From the NCBI GenBank assembly GCA_963718775.1, contig OY970377.1, forward strand, positions 1,426,001-1,490,000: a stretch of DNA of 64,000 nucleotides, read 5' to 3'. This document shows positions 24,190 through 34,721 of this stretch, one piece after another; position 1 is the first letter of the stretch, and each line of letters opens with the position of its first letter. Below the pieces are notes generated by a model. That model made no database searches, was not told the DNA's origin, and saw nothing but the letters and a program-made list of their open reading frames with translations. The position numbers and the translations under genes are program-made. Source of the DNA: VRUE01 sp963718775 (GTDB lineage Bacteria > Actinomycetota > Thermoleophilia > Solirubrobacterales > 70-9).

Positions 24190-24771
24190 ATGGCCGCCGG
24201 TCAGATCGAGAAGAAGGGGGCGCTCGACCGCGAGCTCGCCCAGATCCGCTACGGCCGGCTCTACCGCGAGCAGGGGCGAGCGATCCTCGCCTACGCGCTG
24301 CGGCGCGTCGAGGATCCTGAGGACGCCGGCGACGTCGTCGCCGAGACTTTCCTCGTCGCCTGGCGGCGCCTCGACGAGGTGCCGGTCGACGACGGGGGGA
24401 GGCTCTGGCTCTACGCGGTCGCCCGCCGCGTGATCGCCAACCTGCATCGGGCCGAGCGGCGCCGCACCCGGCTGGGCGAACGCCTTGCCGAGTCCCTGCG
24501 CACCGAGCTTGCGACCCAACCCGCGCCAGCTGGGGAGGCGGCGGATGTCCTACGGGCGATGGGCGGTCTTGGCGACGACGATCGCGAGCTGCTCCTGCTG
24601 ATCTCCTGGGAGGAGCTCTCGCCGGGAGAGGCGGCGAAGGTCCTCGGGATCTCCTCACTTGCGGCCCGCAGCCGCCTGCACCGCGCCCGGCGCCGACTGC
24701 GGGACTTGCTGGAGCAACGCGAAGCGGCGGGGAGCCACGGCCCGGAACTCGACATGGAGGAAGCAAGATGA
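24190..24771 (+). CDS. ECF RNA polymerase sigma factor
   Basis: 193 residues. Region 2: RYGRLYREQGRAILAYALRRVEDPEDAGDVVAETFLVAWRRLDEVP...LWLYAVARRVIANLHRAERRR. Region 4: MGGLGDDDRELLLLISWEELSPGEAAKVLGISSLAARSRLHRARRRLRDLL. It is a compact two-domain ECF factor with no C-terminal extension. Its stop overlaps the next start (ATGA at 24768), and the downstream membrane protein is the likely anti-sigma or signalling partner. The stress it answers is not evident. Confidence 0.9.
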   Translation: MAAGQIEKKGALDRELAQIRYGRLYREQGRAILAYALRRVEDPEDAGDVVAETFLVAWRRLDEVPVDDGGRLWLYAVARRVIANLHRAERRRTRLGERLAESLRTELATQPAPAGEAADVLRAMGGLGDDDRELLLLISWEELSPGEAAKVLGISSLAARSRLHRARRRLRDLLEQREAAGSHGPELDMEEAR

Positions 24772-26033
24772 AGACGCGTGAGATGGAGAAGGCGCTCGCC
24801 GCCGCCGATCCCGTCGGCCGTGGCCGGCTTGATGGGCTCGAGCTCGAGGCGATGGAAGCCGACCTGCTCGCCGACCTGGAGGCCGGCTTCTCCGCGCCCG
24901 TCGAGCTCGAAGCGGCGCGCCCTCGCCCTCGGCGCCCGCGGCGCTTCATGCTCGCCCTCGGCCCGGCAGCGCTCGCCGTCATCTTCGCCGCCGTCATCTT
25001 CCTGGCTGGAGGCGGCTCCGATCACCCCTCGCGCGCCTACGGCGCCGAGCTCGTCCGCTTCGCCGAGTCGACGCCGCTGCTGCTGCTCGAAGGTCCCGGC
25101 TGGCGAGTCGAGAACGTCTCCGAGTCGGGAGAAGGCGCCTATATGCCTCACAGCAGCTGGGGCACAGGCTCGATGGAATTCGTCACCGGGCCGGCGATTC
25201 CCAGCGAAAGCACCAGGATCTCGGCCGACGGCGGGGTGAGCGGGATGGCTCCGAAGGCCGTCAGGCAGCGCAAAGTGGAACTGAGCTGGGTTCCCGGCAA
25301 GCTGGGGTTCGGGGGCCCGATCGTTCGCCACCCGATCAAAGTCCCTGTTCTCGACACCACCGCCCTCGTCAACACCAGGGCTGAAACGGCTTATTACTTC
25401 CAAACGAAGACCGAGAAAAAGCGCATCGACTGGGGTGGGCCGGGCGATCGCCAGATGGTCGCGATCTGGCATGAAGGCGGTTACACGCTCCAATTGCGTG
25501 CCTGGGTGTCCGACCTTGCCGGCTTCGAAGAACGGCTCGGCTGGCTCAGCCGGGTGGATTCGCAGACCTGGCTCGACGCGATGCCGGCGAAGGTCGTCAA
25601 AGCTGCCGACCACGATGCCGCGGTCCGCGAAATGCTGAAGGGGATCCCCGTGCCCAACAGCTTCAAGCCATCACGGATTCCCGACGAAGGCCTCACCACC
25701 AACCGCTACCAGGTGGGGGCCTCCGTGACCGGCGTCGTCTCCTGTCTCTGGTTCCGGCAGTGGGGAGAAGCCCGTAGGAACGGCGACGGCAAGGCTGAGG
25801 CCGAAGCCGAGAAGGCGATGGCGACCGCCAAGAGCTGGCCGATCCTGCGTGAGATGGCGAAAGAAGGCGGATATCCCCCAACGGTCTGGCAACTCGCGGC
25901 GGCGATGCCGAGTGGTGAAGGGAAGCGCGGGTGGCGCTTGCTGCCCCAGGCTGAAGGCCTGGGGTGCGCTCGCTGGGGCATGCCGGTCCTGCCATGGAAG
26001 CAGCGGCTTCAGCGCGAACGCCGCGACCATTGA
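24768..26033 (+). CDS. Membrane protein co-operonic with ECF sigma, probable anti-sigma/sensor
   Basis: 421 residues. Cytoplasmic N-terminus of about 55 residues (MEKALAAADPVGRGRLDGLELEAMEADLLADLEAGFSAPVELEA), one transmembrane helix (about 60-82, FMLALGPAALAVIFAAVIFLAGG) and a large external region without known domain (FAESTPLLLLEGPGWRVENVSESGEG...AIWHEGGYTLQLRAWVSDLAGFEERLGWL). This layout is that of membrane anti-sigma or 'CU044_5270-like' sigma-linked proteins. The very acidic start could bind the sigma factor. No zinc anti-sigma HxxxCxxC motif is visible. The C-terminal end past about residue 395 looks unstructured. Confidence 0.75.
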   Translation: MKTREMEKALAAADPVGRGRLDGLELEAMEADLLADLEAGFSAPVELEAARPRPRRPRRFMLALGPAALAVIFAAVIFLAGGGSDHPSRAYGAELVRFAESTPLLLLEGPGWRVENVSESGEGAYMPHSSWGTGSMEFVTGPAIPSESTRISADGGVSGMAPKAVRQRKVELSWVPGKLGFGGPIVRHPIKVPVLDTTALVNTRAETAYYFQTKTEKKRIDWGGPGDRQMVAIWHEGGYTLQLRAWVSDLAGFEERLGWLSRVDSQTWLDAMPAKVVKAADHDAAVREMLKGIPVPNSFKPSRIPDEGLTTNRYQVGASVTGVVSCLWFRQWGEARRNGDGKAEAEAEKAMATAKSWPILREMAKEGGYPPTVWQLAAAMPSGEGKRGWRLLPQAEGLGCARWGMPVLPWKQRLQRERRDH

Positions 26034-26061
26034 GCGAGATCTAGCCTGGCCTCATCCGCCT

Positions 26062-26744
26062 TCAGGCGGCCCGCTCGTAGATCAGCACGGCGACCCCATC
26101 ACCGACGACCTTCGACTCCGCGAGCCGCAGGTTGCGTCGCTCGGGCCCCTCCTCGAAGACCCTCTTGCCCGTTCCGAGGATCACCGGGAAGACCATCAGA
26201 TTGACCTGGTCGACGAGATCGCTCTCGATCAGCTCCTGGACGAGCTGGTGGCTGCCCGGCACCTGCAGCTCGCCGTCGAACTCCTCCTTGAGCTTGCGCA
26301 CCGCGGCCGTCGCGTCGCCGCCATCGAGGACGGTCGTGTTGTTCCACTGCGGATCCTCGAGCGTCGTCGAGACGACGAACTTCGGCATCGAGTTGAACTT
26401 GTCAGCGAACTCGCCCTCGCGCTGTGGCCAGGCGCCGGCGAAGCTCTCGTAGGTGCGCCGGCCGATCAGCAGGGCGTCAGCCTGCATCGCCTCGTCGAGC
26501 TTGAACTGGTTGCCATCGTCACCGCGATCGAACTCGAAGGTCCAGTTGGGTACTTGAACCCCGGCTCCCCTCCCGGCGCCTCCATCACGCCGTCGAGCGA
26601 TGTGAACTGCGTCACAACGATGACGGCGCGCGCTGCGATCTCCTCGGCGCGGCTCTCCGAGCGACCGGCTTCCTTCTCGCTCTTCTTGACGTGCTCGTAC
26701 TGACGTGCTCGTTTGGTGCTTTTCTTCACTCCGCGAGGGGGCAT
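26062..26744 (-). pseudogene. Frameshifted DHFR/RibD-family gene fused to a truncated KRERQYEH-type small protein
   Basis: Reading from ATG 26744 (good ribosome site AAAGGAG), the first 41 residues (KKSTKRARQYEHVKKSEKEAGRSESRAEEIAARAV) are the start of a small Lys/Arg/Glu-rich protein family common in soil bacteria. They run directly into IVVTQFTSLDGVMEAPGGEPGFKYP, the normal N-terminus of RibD-C/DHFR-like proteins. Near 26555 the frame breaks: one missing base would restore WTFEFDRGDDGNQFKLDEAM, which continues as QADALLIGRRTYESFAGAWP to 26062. So there are two anomalies, a chimeric join and a single-base deletion. The second part alone could still be translated from ATG 26487 (141 residues) but would lack the first strands of the fold. 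Confidence 0.75.
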
Positions 26745-26818
26745 CGGCTAGCTCCTTTCGTTCGGCAAGCCCATTACCCGGCGCGGCGGGGGCTAAGCCG
26801 ACCGAAGTCGAATTGGAT

Positions 26819-27684
26819 TCAAAGGTCGCGGCGCGAGAAGACCAGCGCGGCGAGGGCCAGAACTCCGACGAGGTAGACGACGGCCCAGGCGATCAGCTGC
26901 GGGCCGGCCGCCTCGGAGCCGCCGAACGGGCCGAGCTGCAGGACGACCCCGGTCAGCCCGGAGGTCTCGGAGATGAGGGCGTGCAGGCCGGCGGCGTAGA
27001 GGCCCTCGAAGGGCAGCGCCCAGCTGGCGACGCGGCCGATCGTGTGCAGCGAGTCGGAGTTGATCGCGTTGCCGATCTGGGCGAGGAGGCCGGCGACCAG
27101 CCCGCCGCCGAAGACCATGAAGACGACGATCCCCTGGGCGGTGACGCTGAGCACCGTCGATGCCAGCAGGGAGAGCGCGGCGATGATCGCGACGCCGAGC
27201 GCCAGCGCCAGCGCCGGGCCGACGAGGTGGTCGGGCGACCAGTCGCCGGCGAGCGCCGTGATCGCCAGCGCGGCGAGATAGACCGCGACGACGTAGGCGG
27301 CGGAAAGCAGCGCCGCCCCGGCGAACCGGGCGAGCAGCAGCGTCGTGCGGCCGATCGGGCGAACGACGATCGGCTGCAGCAGACCGCTTTCGGCATCGCC
27401 GCGCACCACCCCCAGGGTCAGGAAGACGGCCAGCACGGCGCCGAGAAAGAGTGTCGCGAACATCGCCAGGCCGAGCAGAGTGGCGCCGGTGAAGGCCCGC
27501 GGGTCGAGGATGTCGATACCGCCGGCGAACTGATCGACGTCGCGGAAGGCGAAATGGGCGCCAAGCGCGTAGAGCGTCAGAAAGCCGACGGTGAGGACCA
27601 ACACGGCGAGGAAGACGCGGCGGCGAACTCCCTCCTGAATCGCGAGCCCGACCACGGTGGCGACGGAGCCCAGCATCGAGGCGT

Positions 27685-27688
<4 letters not shown>
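26819..27688 (-). CDS. ABC transporter permease (ABC-2 type)
   Basis: 289 residues, six hydrophobic helices with a long first loop (FRDVDQFAGGIDILDPRAFTGATLL). Typical ABC-2 exporter features: FLTLGVVRGDAESGLLQPIVVRPIGRTTLLLARFAGAALLSAAYVVAVYLAAL, then SLLASTVLSVTAQGIVVFMVFGGGL, and a closing helix LIAWAVVYLVGVLALAALVFSRRDL. It overlaps the ATPase gene by four bases. With that gene it forms a two-component exporter of the NosY/Nod type; substrate unknown. Confidence 0.88.
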
Positions 27689-28539
<851 letters not shown>

Positions 28540-28627
28540 GCCATGAGGCTAGAAGAAGCGGTGTCCGACCGGGCAGCGGTCCGACAGCTCAAGGAATCGG
28601 CCGCTCTACAGTAGGCAGGGACCGACG

Positions 28628-29119
28628 ATGTACGAGACCGCTGCCGAGTTGGAAGAGCTGCAAGGTCTCCTTGACAGGAGCTACGAGCGCGCCGGGGCGC
28701 ACCTTCGGGGGATCTGGGGCGAGGAGTCTCGGCTCGACGCCCAGGGCCTGGTCAAGGAGCTGGCCGGGGTGCAGGTTCTCGACCTCGCGACCGTCAATCC
28801 CCGCGGTGAGCCGCGGGTGGCGCCCGTCGACGGGTTCTTCTTTCGCGGTCGCTTCTGGTTCGGCTCCTCCCCGCACTCATTCCGCTTCCGCAACATCCGC
28901 TCGAACCCGGCGGTGAGCGCCGCCATCACGCGTGGCCTGGAGACCTTTCTCGTCCTTGCCCACGGCGAGGCGATCGAGGCCGATCCGCGAGGCCCGGAGG
29001 CAGGTGGATTCGCCGACTACGCCCGCGAGAGCTACGACTTCGACTGGGATGCGGCACATCCCGGCGCTCCCTACGCACGCATAGAGGCGAAGACCTTGCT
29101 GGCTTTCAAGCGCCGCTGA
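28628..29119 (+). CDS. Pyridoxamine 5'-phosphate oxidase-like FMN split-barrel protein
   Basis: 163 residues. VQVLDLATVNPRGEPRVAPVDGFFFRGRFWFGSSPHSFRFRNIRSNPAVSAAI is the split-barrel core with flavin phosphate contacts, and LVLAHGEAIEADP continues it. An N-terminal helix (ETAAELEELQGLLDRSYERAGAHLRGIW) and the C-terminal YARIEAKTLLAFKRR complete it. Family members bind FMN or F420 and reduce varied small molecules; actinobacteria have many F420 versions. The cofactor cannot be settled from this sequence. Confidence 0.85.
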   Translation: MYETAAELEELQGLLDRSYERAGAHLRGIWGEESRLDAQGLVKELAGVQVLDLATVNPRGEPRVAPVDGFFFRGRFWFGSSPHSFRFRNIRSNPAVSAAITRGLETFLVLAHGEAIEADPRGPEAGGFADYARESYDFDWDAAHPGAPYARIEAKTLLAFKRR

Positions 29120-29122
29120 CCA

Positions 29123-32100
29123 CTACCGCGTAACCAGAACCGTGACCGCGCGAGTGGCGGTCCGGTCACCGATCTCCAGCTCCACCTTCACCTTGTAGCG
29201 GCCGAGCTCGGCTTTGCGGCCGACCTCGAGAGGCAGCTGCACCGTGCGGCTCTCACCGGCTCTCAGCGAGGCGATCCTGATCGACTCGGGACCCCCCAGA
29301 CGCAGCGCGGCGGGGCCTGTGGCGGTCGCGGTCGACCGAGGAGCCGATGCCTTGGTGTTGTTGGCCAGGCGAAGCGACAGCTTGACCGTCTGCCCGGGGC
29401 GCGCCGACAGAGACTGGTTGGCGGAGAAGTAGAACGTGCCGTCCTTGCCGTCCTTGCCCTGTGGTCCGCGGGGACCGGTGTCGCCCTTAGGCCCCCGGTC
29501 GCCGTCTTTGCCGTTCGGCCCCTGCGCGCCTTTCGGCCCAGCCGGTCCCTGCGGCCCGGTTGGTCCGCTCGGTCCCTGCTGTCCCGCTGGCCCTGTCGGT
29601 CCGCCTGGCCCAGCCGGACCGGCGGGTCCTTGCGGCCCGGTTGGCCCAGCTGGTCCCTGCGGTCCGACCGGGCCTTGCGGACCCTGCGGTCCCGCGGGTC
29701 CCGCCGGCAAGCCGGTGCTCGTGGCGGAAAGCGCTACGAGCGTCGGGCTGTCCGGCACGTTCGAGCTGATCACCAGGTTTGCGCTCGAGCTGGCGTTCTC
29801 CCGTCCGGGCGCGAAGCGGATCTGCACGCGGCAGGTCTCTGCCGGGACGAGCGTCTCGTCGGTGCAGTGATCGGAAGTGAGCAGGAAGTCGCCGGCAGAG
29901 GGCTCATCCGTCTCTTTGATGGCGACCCGCGTGATGCTCACATCGGCATCGCCGATGTTGGTCACCGTTACCCATTGCCCCGGCCCGATCGTGCCGACCG
30001 ACTGCGCCGGGAAGGTCGGCGTGTCGGCGGAAAGCAACGGCCCGACCGGGGGCGGCGCGGTGATCGTCCCCGGCGAGCCGGTCTCACCACCCGCCGTGAA
30101 GGCGCCGTTGACGCCGGCGACGCTGAGGGTCGAGATCGTCGGCGGGGGCTGCGTCGTGCCGCCGATGCCGGCCGCGTTGTCGAACGTGATCCCCGTGGTC
30201 GCGGTGCCGAAGCTGACACCCGTGACCCGTGCTCCGGCAGCGTCGAAGACGTTGACCTGATCGCCGCCGTTGCCGAATCCGATGCCGGCGCCGCTGTAGG
30301 TGCCGATCTGGAAGCCGGCCGGCACGCTGGCGCCGAACCAGGCCGTCTTGAAGGCATTTGTCTTCGTCGCGTCACCCTCGATGAAGACCGCGGACTCGCC
30401 CGGCGCGAGGCTGCTGGCCCCGCTCAAGCTCACCGCGTTGGCGAGAGCGTTCGATTCGTCGTCGACCTTCCAGCCGGTCAGGTCCACCGGGGTCGCCCCG
30501 GTGTTGGTCAGCTCCCACCAGTCCCCGGCGTAGGTGCCGTTGCTGCTGCTGGTCGGGGAGACCTCGGTGATCCTCACCGAAGGAGGAGGAGGCGGCGAGA
30601 CGATCGTCCCCGGCGAGCCGGTCTCGTCGTGGGCGACGAAGGCGCCATTGACGCCGGCGACGCTCGCGGTCGAGATCGTCGGCAGCGGCGGCGTGAAGCT
30701 GCCCAGCCCGGCGGCGTTGTCGAACGAGACGTTGGTGACCGCGGCGCCGAATTTGACCCCGGTCAGGTGATTGCCGTCGGCGTTGAAGACGTTGACCGCG
30801 TCGCCGCCGTTGCTGAGCCCGATGCTGGCGCCGCTGTAGGTGCCGATCTGGAAGCCTGGCGGCACGCTCGAGCCGAACCAGAAGGTCGTGAACGCAGCGG
30901 CCTTCGTCGCGTCGCCCTCGAGGAAGATCGCCGACTGCCCTGGCGCGAGGGTGCTCACACCGGTCAGCGCCGCCGCATTCCCAAAGGCGTTGGATTCGTC
31001 GTCGATCTTCCAGTCGGTCAGGTCGATCGTCGCGCCGGAGTTGTTGGTCAGCTCCCACCAGTCGGCGGCGTAGGTCAGGTCGCTGCTGCCCCACGGCGCC
31101 ACCTCGGAGATGACCACCGGGGTCGGCACCGTCGCCGTGCCGGGCGAGCCCGTCTCGGCAGCCACCGTGAAGGCGCCGTTGACGCCGGCGACGCTGAGGA
31201 GCGTGATCGGTCGGCACCGGCCCGGTCGCGGTGCCCAGGGCAGCGGAGTTGTCGAAGGTCTGGCCGCTGGTCGAGGCGCCGAAGGCGACGCCGGTCACGT
31301 GGGCGCCACCTCCGTCGAAGACGTTGACCTGGTCGCCACCGGTGCTGAGCCCGATGCCGGAGCCGCCGTAGGTGCCGATCTGGAAGCCGGCCGGAACGCT
31401 GCCGCCGAACCAGGCGGTCTTGAAGGCATCGGCCTTCGAGGCGTCGCCTTCGACGAAGATCGCCGACTGCCCGGGGGTCAGGCTCGACACGCCGTTCAGC
31501 GCCACCGCGCTCGCAAGCAGGTTCGATTCGTCGTCGAACTTCCAGCCGGTCAGGTCGATCGTCGTCGTCCCGGTGTTGGTCAGCTCCCACCAGTCGGCCG
31601 CGTAGGGACTGTTGCCGCTGCTCCAGGGCGAGACCTCGGTGACCGCGACCGCGGCTGTGGCGCTGCCGCCGGAGACGGCGGTGATCGTCAGCGTGAAGGG
31701 GGCGCTGGTCGCGTCCGGGCTGGCGCCGACCGACGGGTCGTCGACGGCGACGCTGACCGTGTAGGCTGCTCTTCGTCGCGCGGTTGAGCGTCGTCCCCGC
31801 CTTCAGGTAGAGCCCGTTGCTGTCGACTTCGAAGGAGCTCGCGTCGGCGCCGGTCACGCTCAGCGTCGTTTTCGCCGAGGCCGTCGTCGGCGACCTCGAC
31901 GTCGGCGATCTTGACCCGCGTCGCGGTGCTGCTGTTCTCGGCCAGGGAGGTCGTCTGGTCGGTGAGGGCCACGCCCGTCGGCGCCTGGTTGAGCTCCGTC
32001 GAGGGTTCGTAGACCCAGAGCTGTGGGTGGTCGGCGTCGCCACCGCCGTTCTCGCTGACGATGTAGAGGTTGCCGTCGTCGTCCATCGTCAGGCCCTCGT

Positions 32101-32990
32101 GCGTCTGCTCCGGGATCGAGAGCGGGTTGCCGGGATCGTTGACGAGGGTCAGCGAGCTCGGAGACGGCGCCGGCGCGGTCGACGTTGACGATCTTGCCCG
32201 ATTCCTGGCTGAGGATCAGCAGGTGGCTCGTTTCCGAGCCGCTCAGCGTCGAAAGGTTCGAGAGCGCGAAGACGTCGGAGAAGTCGCCGAGGCCGGCGAG
32301 CGCCGGGTCGAAGAGGTCGGTGGACCCGGTGGCCGCCGGCGAGCCGTTCGTCGCTGTCCCGGCGTCCCAGTCGATGCCGGTCTGGAAGATGCTCAGCGGG
32401 TCGGCCTCCTTGACGACGACGAAGCCGCCGCTGGTCGGGTCGTTGGTGAGGCCCTCGAGCCCGACGTTGCCGATCGACGTGCCGAGCTTGACCGTGTCGA
32501 CGTCGTCGCGGGTGAGCGTCGTGCCCGCCGCGTAGGTGAAACGGACGAGCTGGCGGTCGCGCTCCTCGGTCATGACGAATTTCCCGTCGCCGATGTAGGC
32601 GATGCCCTCGGTGTCGTAGAAGGTCGTGCCCTGCGGGCTGCCGCCCGCGGCCAGGGTCATCGAGTCGATCAGCGCGCCGGTCTTGCTGACCTGCGTGACC
32701 GAGGTGCCGCCGTCACCGACGATGAAGAGGCTGTCGGTGTCCCAGTCGTAGGTGACTCCCGACGCCTCCTGCGCGAGCAGGTTGCCGACCGGCGGCACGG
32801 TGCGGGTCGGCTCCGGCAGGTCGTGGCGGCCAACTCGCTTGTAGGTCGCCAGGTCGACGCCGGTGAGCGCCGAGGCGGGCGCGGCCAGGACCGTCTGGGC
32901 CAAGAGCGCCGCGGCCGCGACGACGAGCGCGATCGCGAGAACGCGGAGGCCGCGCGGGCGGGCAGAGGTGTGTGCGACGGAAATGGTCAT
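29123..32990 (-). pseudogene. Large secreted SdiA-regulated-like / lamin-tail / collagen-like protein broken by frameshifts
   Basis: The gene starts at ATG 32990 (AGGAG upstream) with signal peptide LAIALVVAAAALLAQTVLAAPASA. It proceeds through an SdiA-regulated-type propeller (ASGVTYDWDTDSLFIVGDGG, FYDTEGIAYIGDGKFVMTEERDRQL), a cadherin-like part, three lamin-tail domains (ADWWELTNTG...LTGWKFDDESN...GQSAIFVEGDA), a choice-of-anchor-like domain, about 90 residues of Gly-X-Y collagen repeat, and a final beta domain ending in VTVLVTR. The coherent protein switches frame at about 32165, 31872, 31765 and 31207; each switch is repaired by one inserted or deleted base (extra C near 31765, extra G near 31207). 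Restored length is about 1,290 residues. The last 680 residues, from 31165 to 29123, remain one open frame. Confidence 0.8.
29436..29712 (-). repeat. Collagen-like Gly-X-Y repeat tract
   Basis: About 90 residues of uninterrupted Gly-X-Y triplets (GPAGPQGPQGPVGPQGPAG ... GPKGDTGPRGPQGKDGKDG) inside the secreted protein above. The DNA is a run of degenerate GG(C/T)CC(G/T) units, prone to slippage in replication and assembly, so repeat number may vary between strains. Confidence 0.9.
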
Positions 32991-33108
32991 CAAGGCTCCT
33001 GTTCGGCATCTCCGCCACGCCCTAGTGCCGGCGGCGGTCGCACCGTATGGCGCGCATGACGACCACTTGTGAAGGAGATGAGACCGCCGTGTAACCAGCT
33101 TGTTTCGC

Positions 33109-33534
33109 CTAGGTTGTCTCGCCCCAGGCGGTGGCGACGAGGGAGCGCGGGCCGCCGCGGTCGCGGTGCTCGCAGAGGTAGATGCCCTGCCACGTGCCGA
33201 GCGCTGGGCGTCCGTCGCGCAGCGGCAAGGTCAGCGACGGGCCCAGCAGCGCCGCCTTGATGTGAGCGGGCATGTCGTCATCGCCCTCCAGGGTGTGCGT
33301 CCAGTACGGGGCGCCTTCGGGCACCGCACGGTCGAACCAGGCCTCGAAGTCACGCCGCACCTCCGGCGAGGCGTTCTCGCTCAGCGCTAGCGAGGCCGAG
33401 GTGTGCTGGATCAGCAGGTGGAGGATCCCGACCGAAATCTCGCCCAGCTCGGGAAGCGCGTCGAGTACCTCCGCGGTGACCAGGTGAAAACCGCGCGGCT
33501 GCGGCTGGAGTTGGATTTCCCGCTGGACCCACAT
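33109..33534 (-). CDS. yjbQ: YjbQ/UPF0047-family protein (secondary thiamine-phosphate synthase-like)
   Basis: 141 residues from ATG 33534; the frame extends 12 residues further without a ribosome site. The family blocks are all present: GILHLLIQHTSASLALSENASPEVRRDFEAWFDRAVPEGAPYWTHTLEGDDDMPAHIKAALLG and LPLRDGRPALGTWQGIYLCEHRDRGGPRSLVATAWGE. Members form a trimeric metal-binding fold and can complement thiamine-phosphate synthase mutants, though the native role is uncertain. It lies apart from other metabolic genes, with toxin-antitoxin genes upstream on the same strand. Confidence 0.92.
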   Translation of the reverse strand: MWVQREIQLQPQPRGFHLVTAEVLDALPELGEISVGILHLLIQHTSASLALSENASPEVRRDFEAWFDRAVPEGAPYWTHTLEGDDDMPAHIKAALLGPSLTLPLRDGRPALGTWQGIYLCEHRDRGGPRSLVATAWGETT

Positions 33535-33576
33535 CGGCTCAGCCCTACCTATACCCACAACCTGACGCAAGGGCCG

Positions 33577-34011
33577 TCAAGGCGCTGAGATCCAATACGC
33601 GTCGACGCCAAGGTGATCGCCGAGGTGCTCAAGGTGCTGGTCGAAATGAAGGATGCCGATGGCAGCGTCCTGGGCAGCAGCTGCTACCGCCAAATCCGTC
33701 AGGGGATAGCGGTGAGCGCCGTGCGAGCCGGCGGCTGCCAGCTCGCGCATCGTTGCCAGAGCCGCGCGCTGAACGCCGCGGTCCACAGGGATCTCACGCA
33801 GCCCCTCCAGTGTGTGCTCGATGGCGGCGATTCCCTCGGGCCCTCGGGCATCGATCATCAGCTCGTAGCGCACCGGCCAGCACCAACAGACGTCGCCGCG
33901 CTCGATCGCGGTCAGTAGCAGATCGCGAGCATTGGAGTCCCGGCGAGCCTGCATCCAGGCGGAGGTATCCGCCAGTGCTGGGCCGCTCCCGTCCCAGAGC
34001 CGGACAGACAT
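33577..34011 (-). CDS. PIN-domain toxin (VapC-type ribonuclease)
   Basis: 144 residues. LADTSAWMQARRD carries the first acidic residue of the PIN site, VCWCWPVRYELMIDARG the second (E), and YPLTDLAVAAAAQDAAIGILHFDQHLEHLG the C-terminal D...D pair. PIN toxins cut tRNA or rRNA. The start overlaps the stop of the antitoxin gene at 34011, the normal vapBC arrangement. Slightly longer than the usual 130 residues but with all acidic positions. Confidence 0.85.
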   Translation of the reverse strand: MSVRLWDGSGPALADTSAWMQARRDSNARDLLLTAIERGDVCWCWPVRYELMIDARGPEGIAAIEHTLEGLREIPVDRGVQRAALATMRELAAAGSHGAHRYPLTDLAVAAAAQDAAIGILHFDQHLEHLGDHLGVDAYWISAP

Positions 34012-34274
34012 CAGGCTGCGGGTGGAGCGTTCAAGCGATCGACCGCGGCAAGGTCGAGGTCGAACTGCCCTGCGTCCATCGCCTCGAACAGTGCCTCGGC
34101 AGCAACACGGCGGTTGCGCCCGGCCACAAGCTCGGCTTCAGCTCCCTCGACGGCGAGGCGGCGCAGCAGCGTCGCATCGGCCTCGCGAGTGCCGGTGGCG
34201 GCGCGCACGCGGGCAAGCGCCTCCCCCAATTCAGGATCAGCGGTGACAGCAATTCGAGGGTGTTTGGAAGGCAT
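34011..34274 (-). CDS. VapB-like antitoxin
   Basis: 87 residues from ATG 34274 (the frame continues 17 residues upstream without support). MPSKHPRIAVTADPELGEALARVRAATGTREADATLLRRLAVEGAEAEL has the ribbon-helix-helix look, and the acidic tail LFEAMDAGQFDLDLAAVDRLNAPPAA would cover the toxin. It overlaps the PIN gene by one base. Together they form a complete type II toxin-antitoxin operon. Confidence 0.75.
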   Translation of the reverse strand: MPSKHPRIAVTADPELGEALARVRAATGTREADATLLRRLAVEGAEAELVAGRNRRVAAEALFEAMDAGQFDLDLAAVDRLNAPPAA

Positions 34275-34300
34275 CGTGATCACAGTGTAACTCCTCGGTG

Positions 34301-34615
34301 TTACTCGCAGTCCCATGCGTGACATGGCCTGAGCCTGCCAGTAGCGAGGACCCGCTCCATCAGCTCGAGCGTGATCTCGACTTCGCGGTATTTCTCCTCT
34401 CCGCAGTACTCGAATGCGCGGCCGTCGGAGGTCAAATGGAGATAGCGCTTGGTTTCCCGGTTCTTGTAAGCCTGCAGGCGAGTGCCGTCTTTGAGCTCGA
34501 CCTCATGCATCCACATGAAGTCGGCGACGAGATATTCGGCAAGCAGCTTGAGGAGCGGGTCCCAGTCGGGCGTGTCGTACTGGGTCAGCTCGCCGTGCCT
34601 TTTTCTTGGAGCCAT
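34301..34615 (-). CDS. Small hypothetical protein
   Basis: 104 residues from ATG 34615. Mixed alpha/beta: QYDTPDWDPLLKLLAEYLVADFMWMHEVELKDGTRLQAYKNRETKRYLHLTSDGRAFEYCGEEKYREVEITLELMERVL. No known domain, no membrane segment. It sits between two toxin-antitoxin pairs on the same strand and ends 27 bases before the VapB-like start, so it may belong to the same accessory block. Its regular strand pattern (VELKDGTRLQAYKN, RYLHLTSDGRAFEY) suggests a genuine folded protein. Confidence 0.6.
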   Translation of the reverse strand: MAPRKRHGELTQYDTPDWDPLLKLLAEYLVADFMWMHEVELKDGTRLQAYKNRETKRYLHLTSDGRAFEYCGEEKYREVEITLELMERVLATGRLRPCHAWDCE

Positions 34616-34721
34616 CTGGCGATCCTCGGCTCCCCGCCGCAACGCAACAAGACCTGGGAGTGTCGAAGCTGAGAACTTGCCGCGACGAAAGACGCAACAG
34701 TCGCTGGTCTGGATCGCTGTT

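Noticed and set aside
29436..29712. CRISPR-like or satellite repeat
   Set aside because: The short repeats are Gly-X-Y codons in frame with a secreted protein, without spacers.
29630..31327. 565-residue forward frame
   Set aside because: Shadow of the lamin-tail/collagen protein on the reverse strand.
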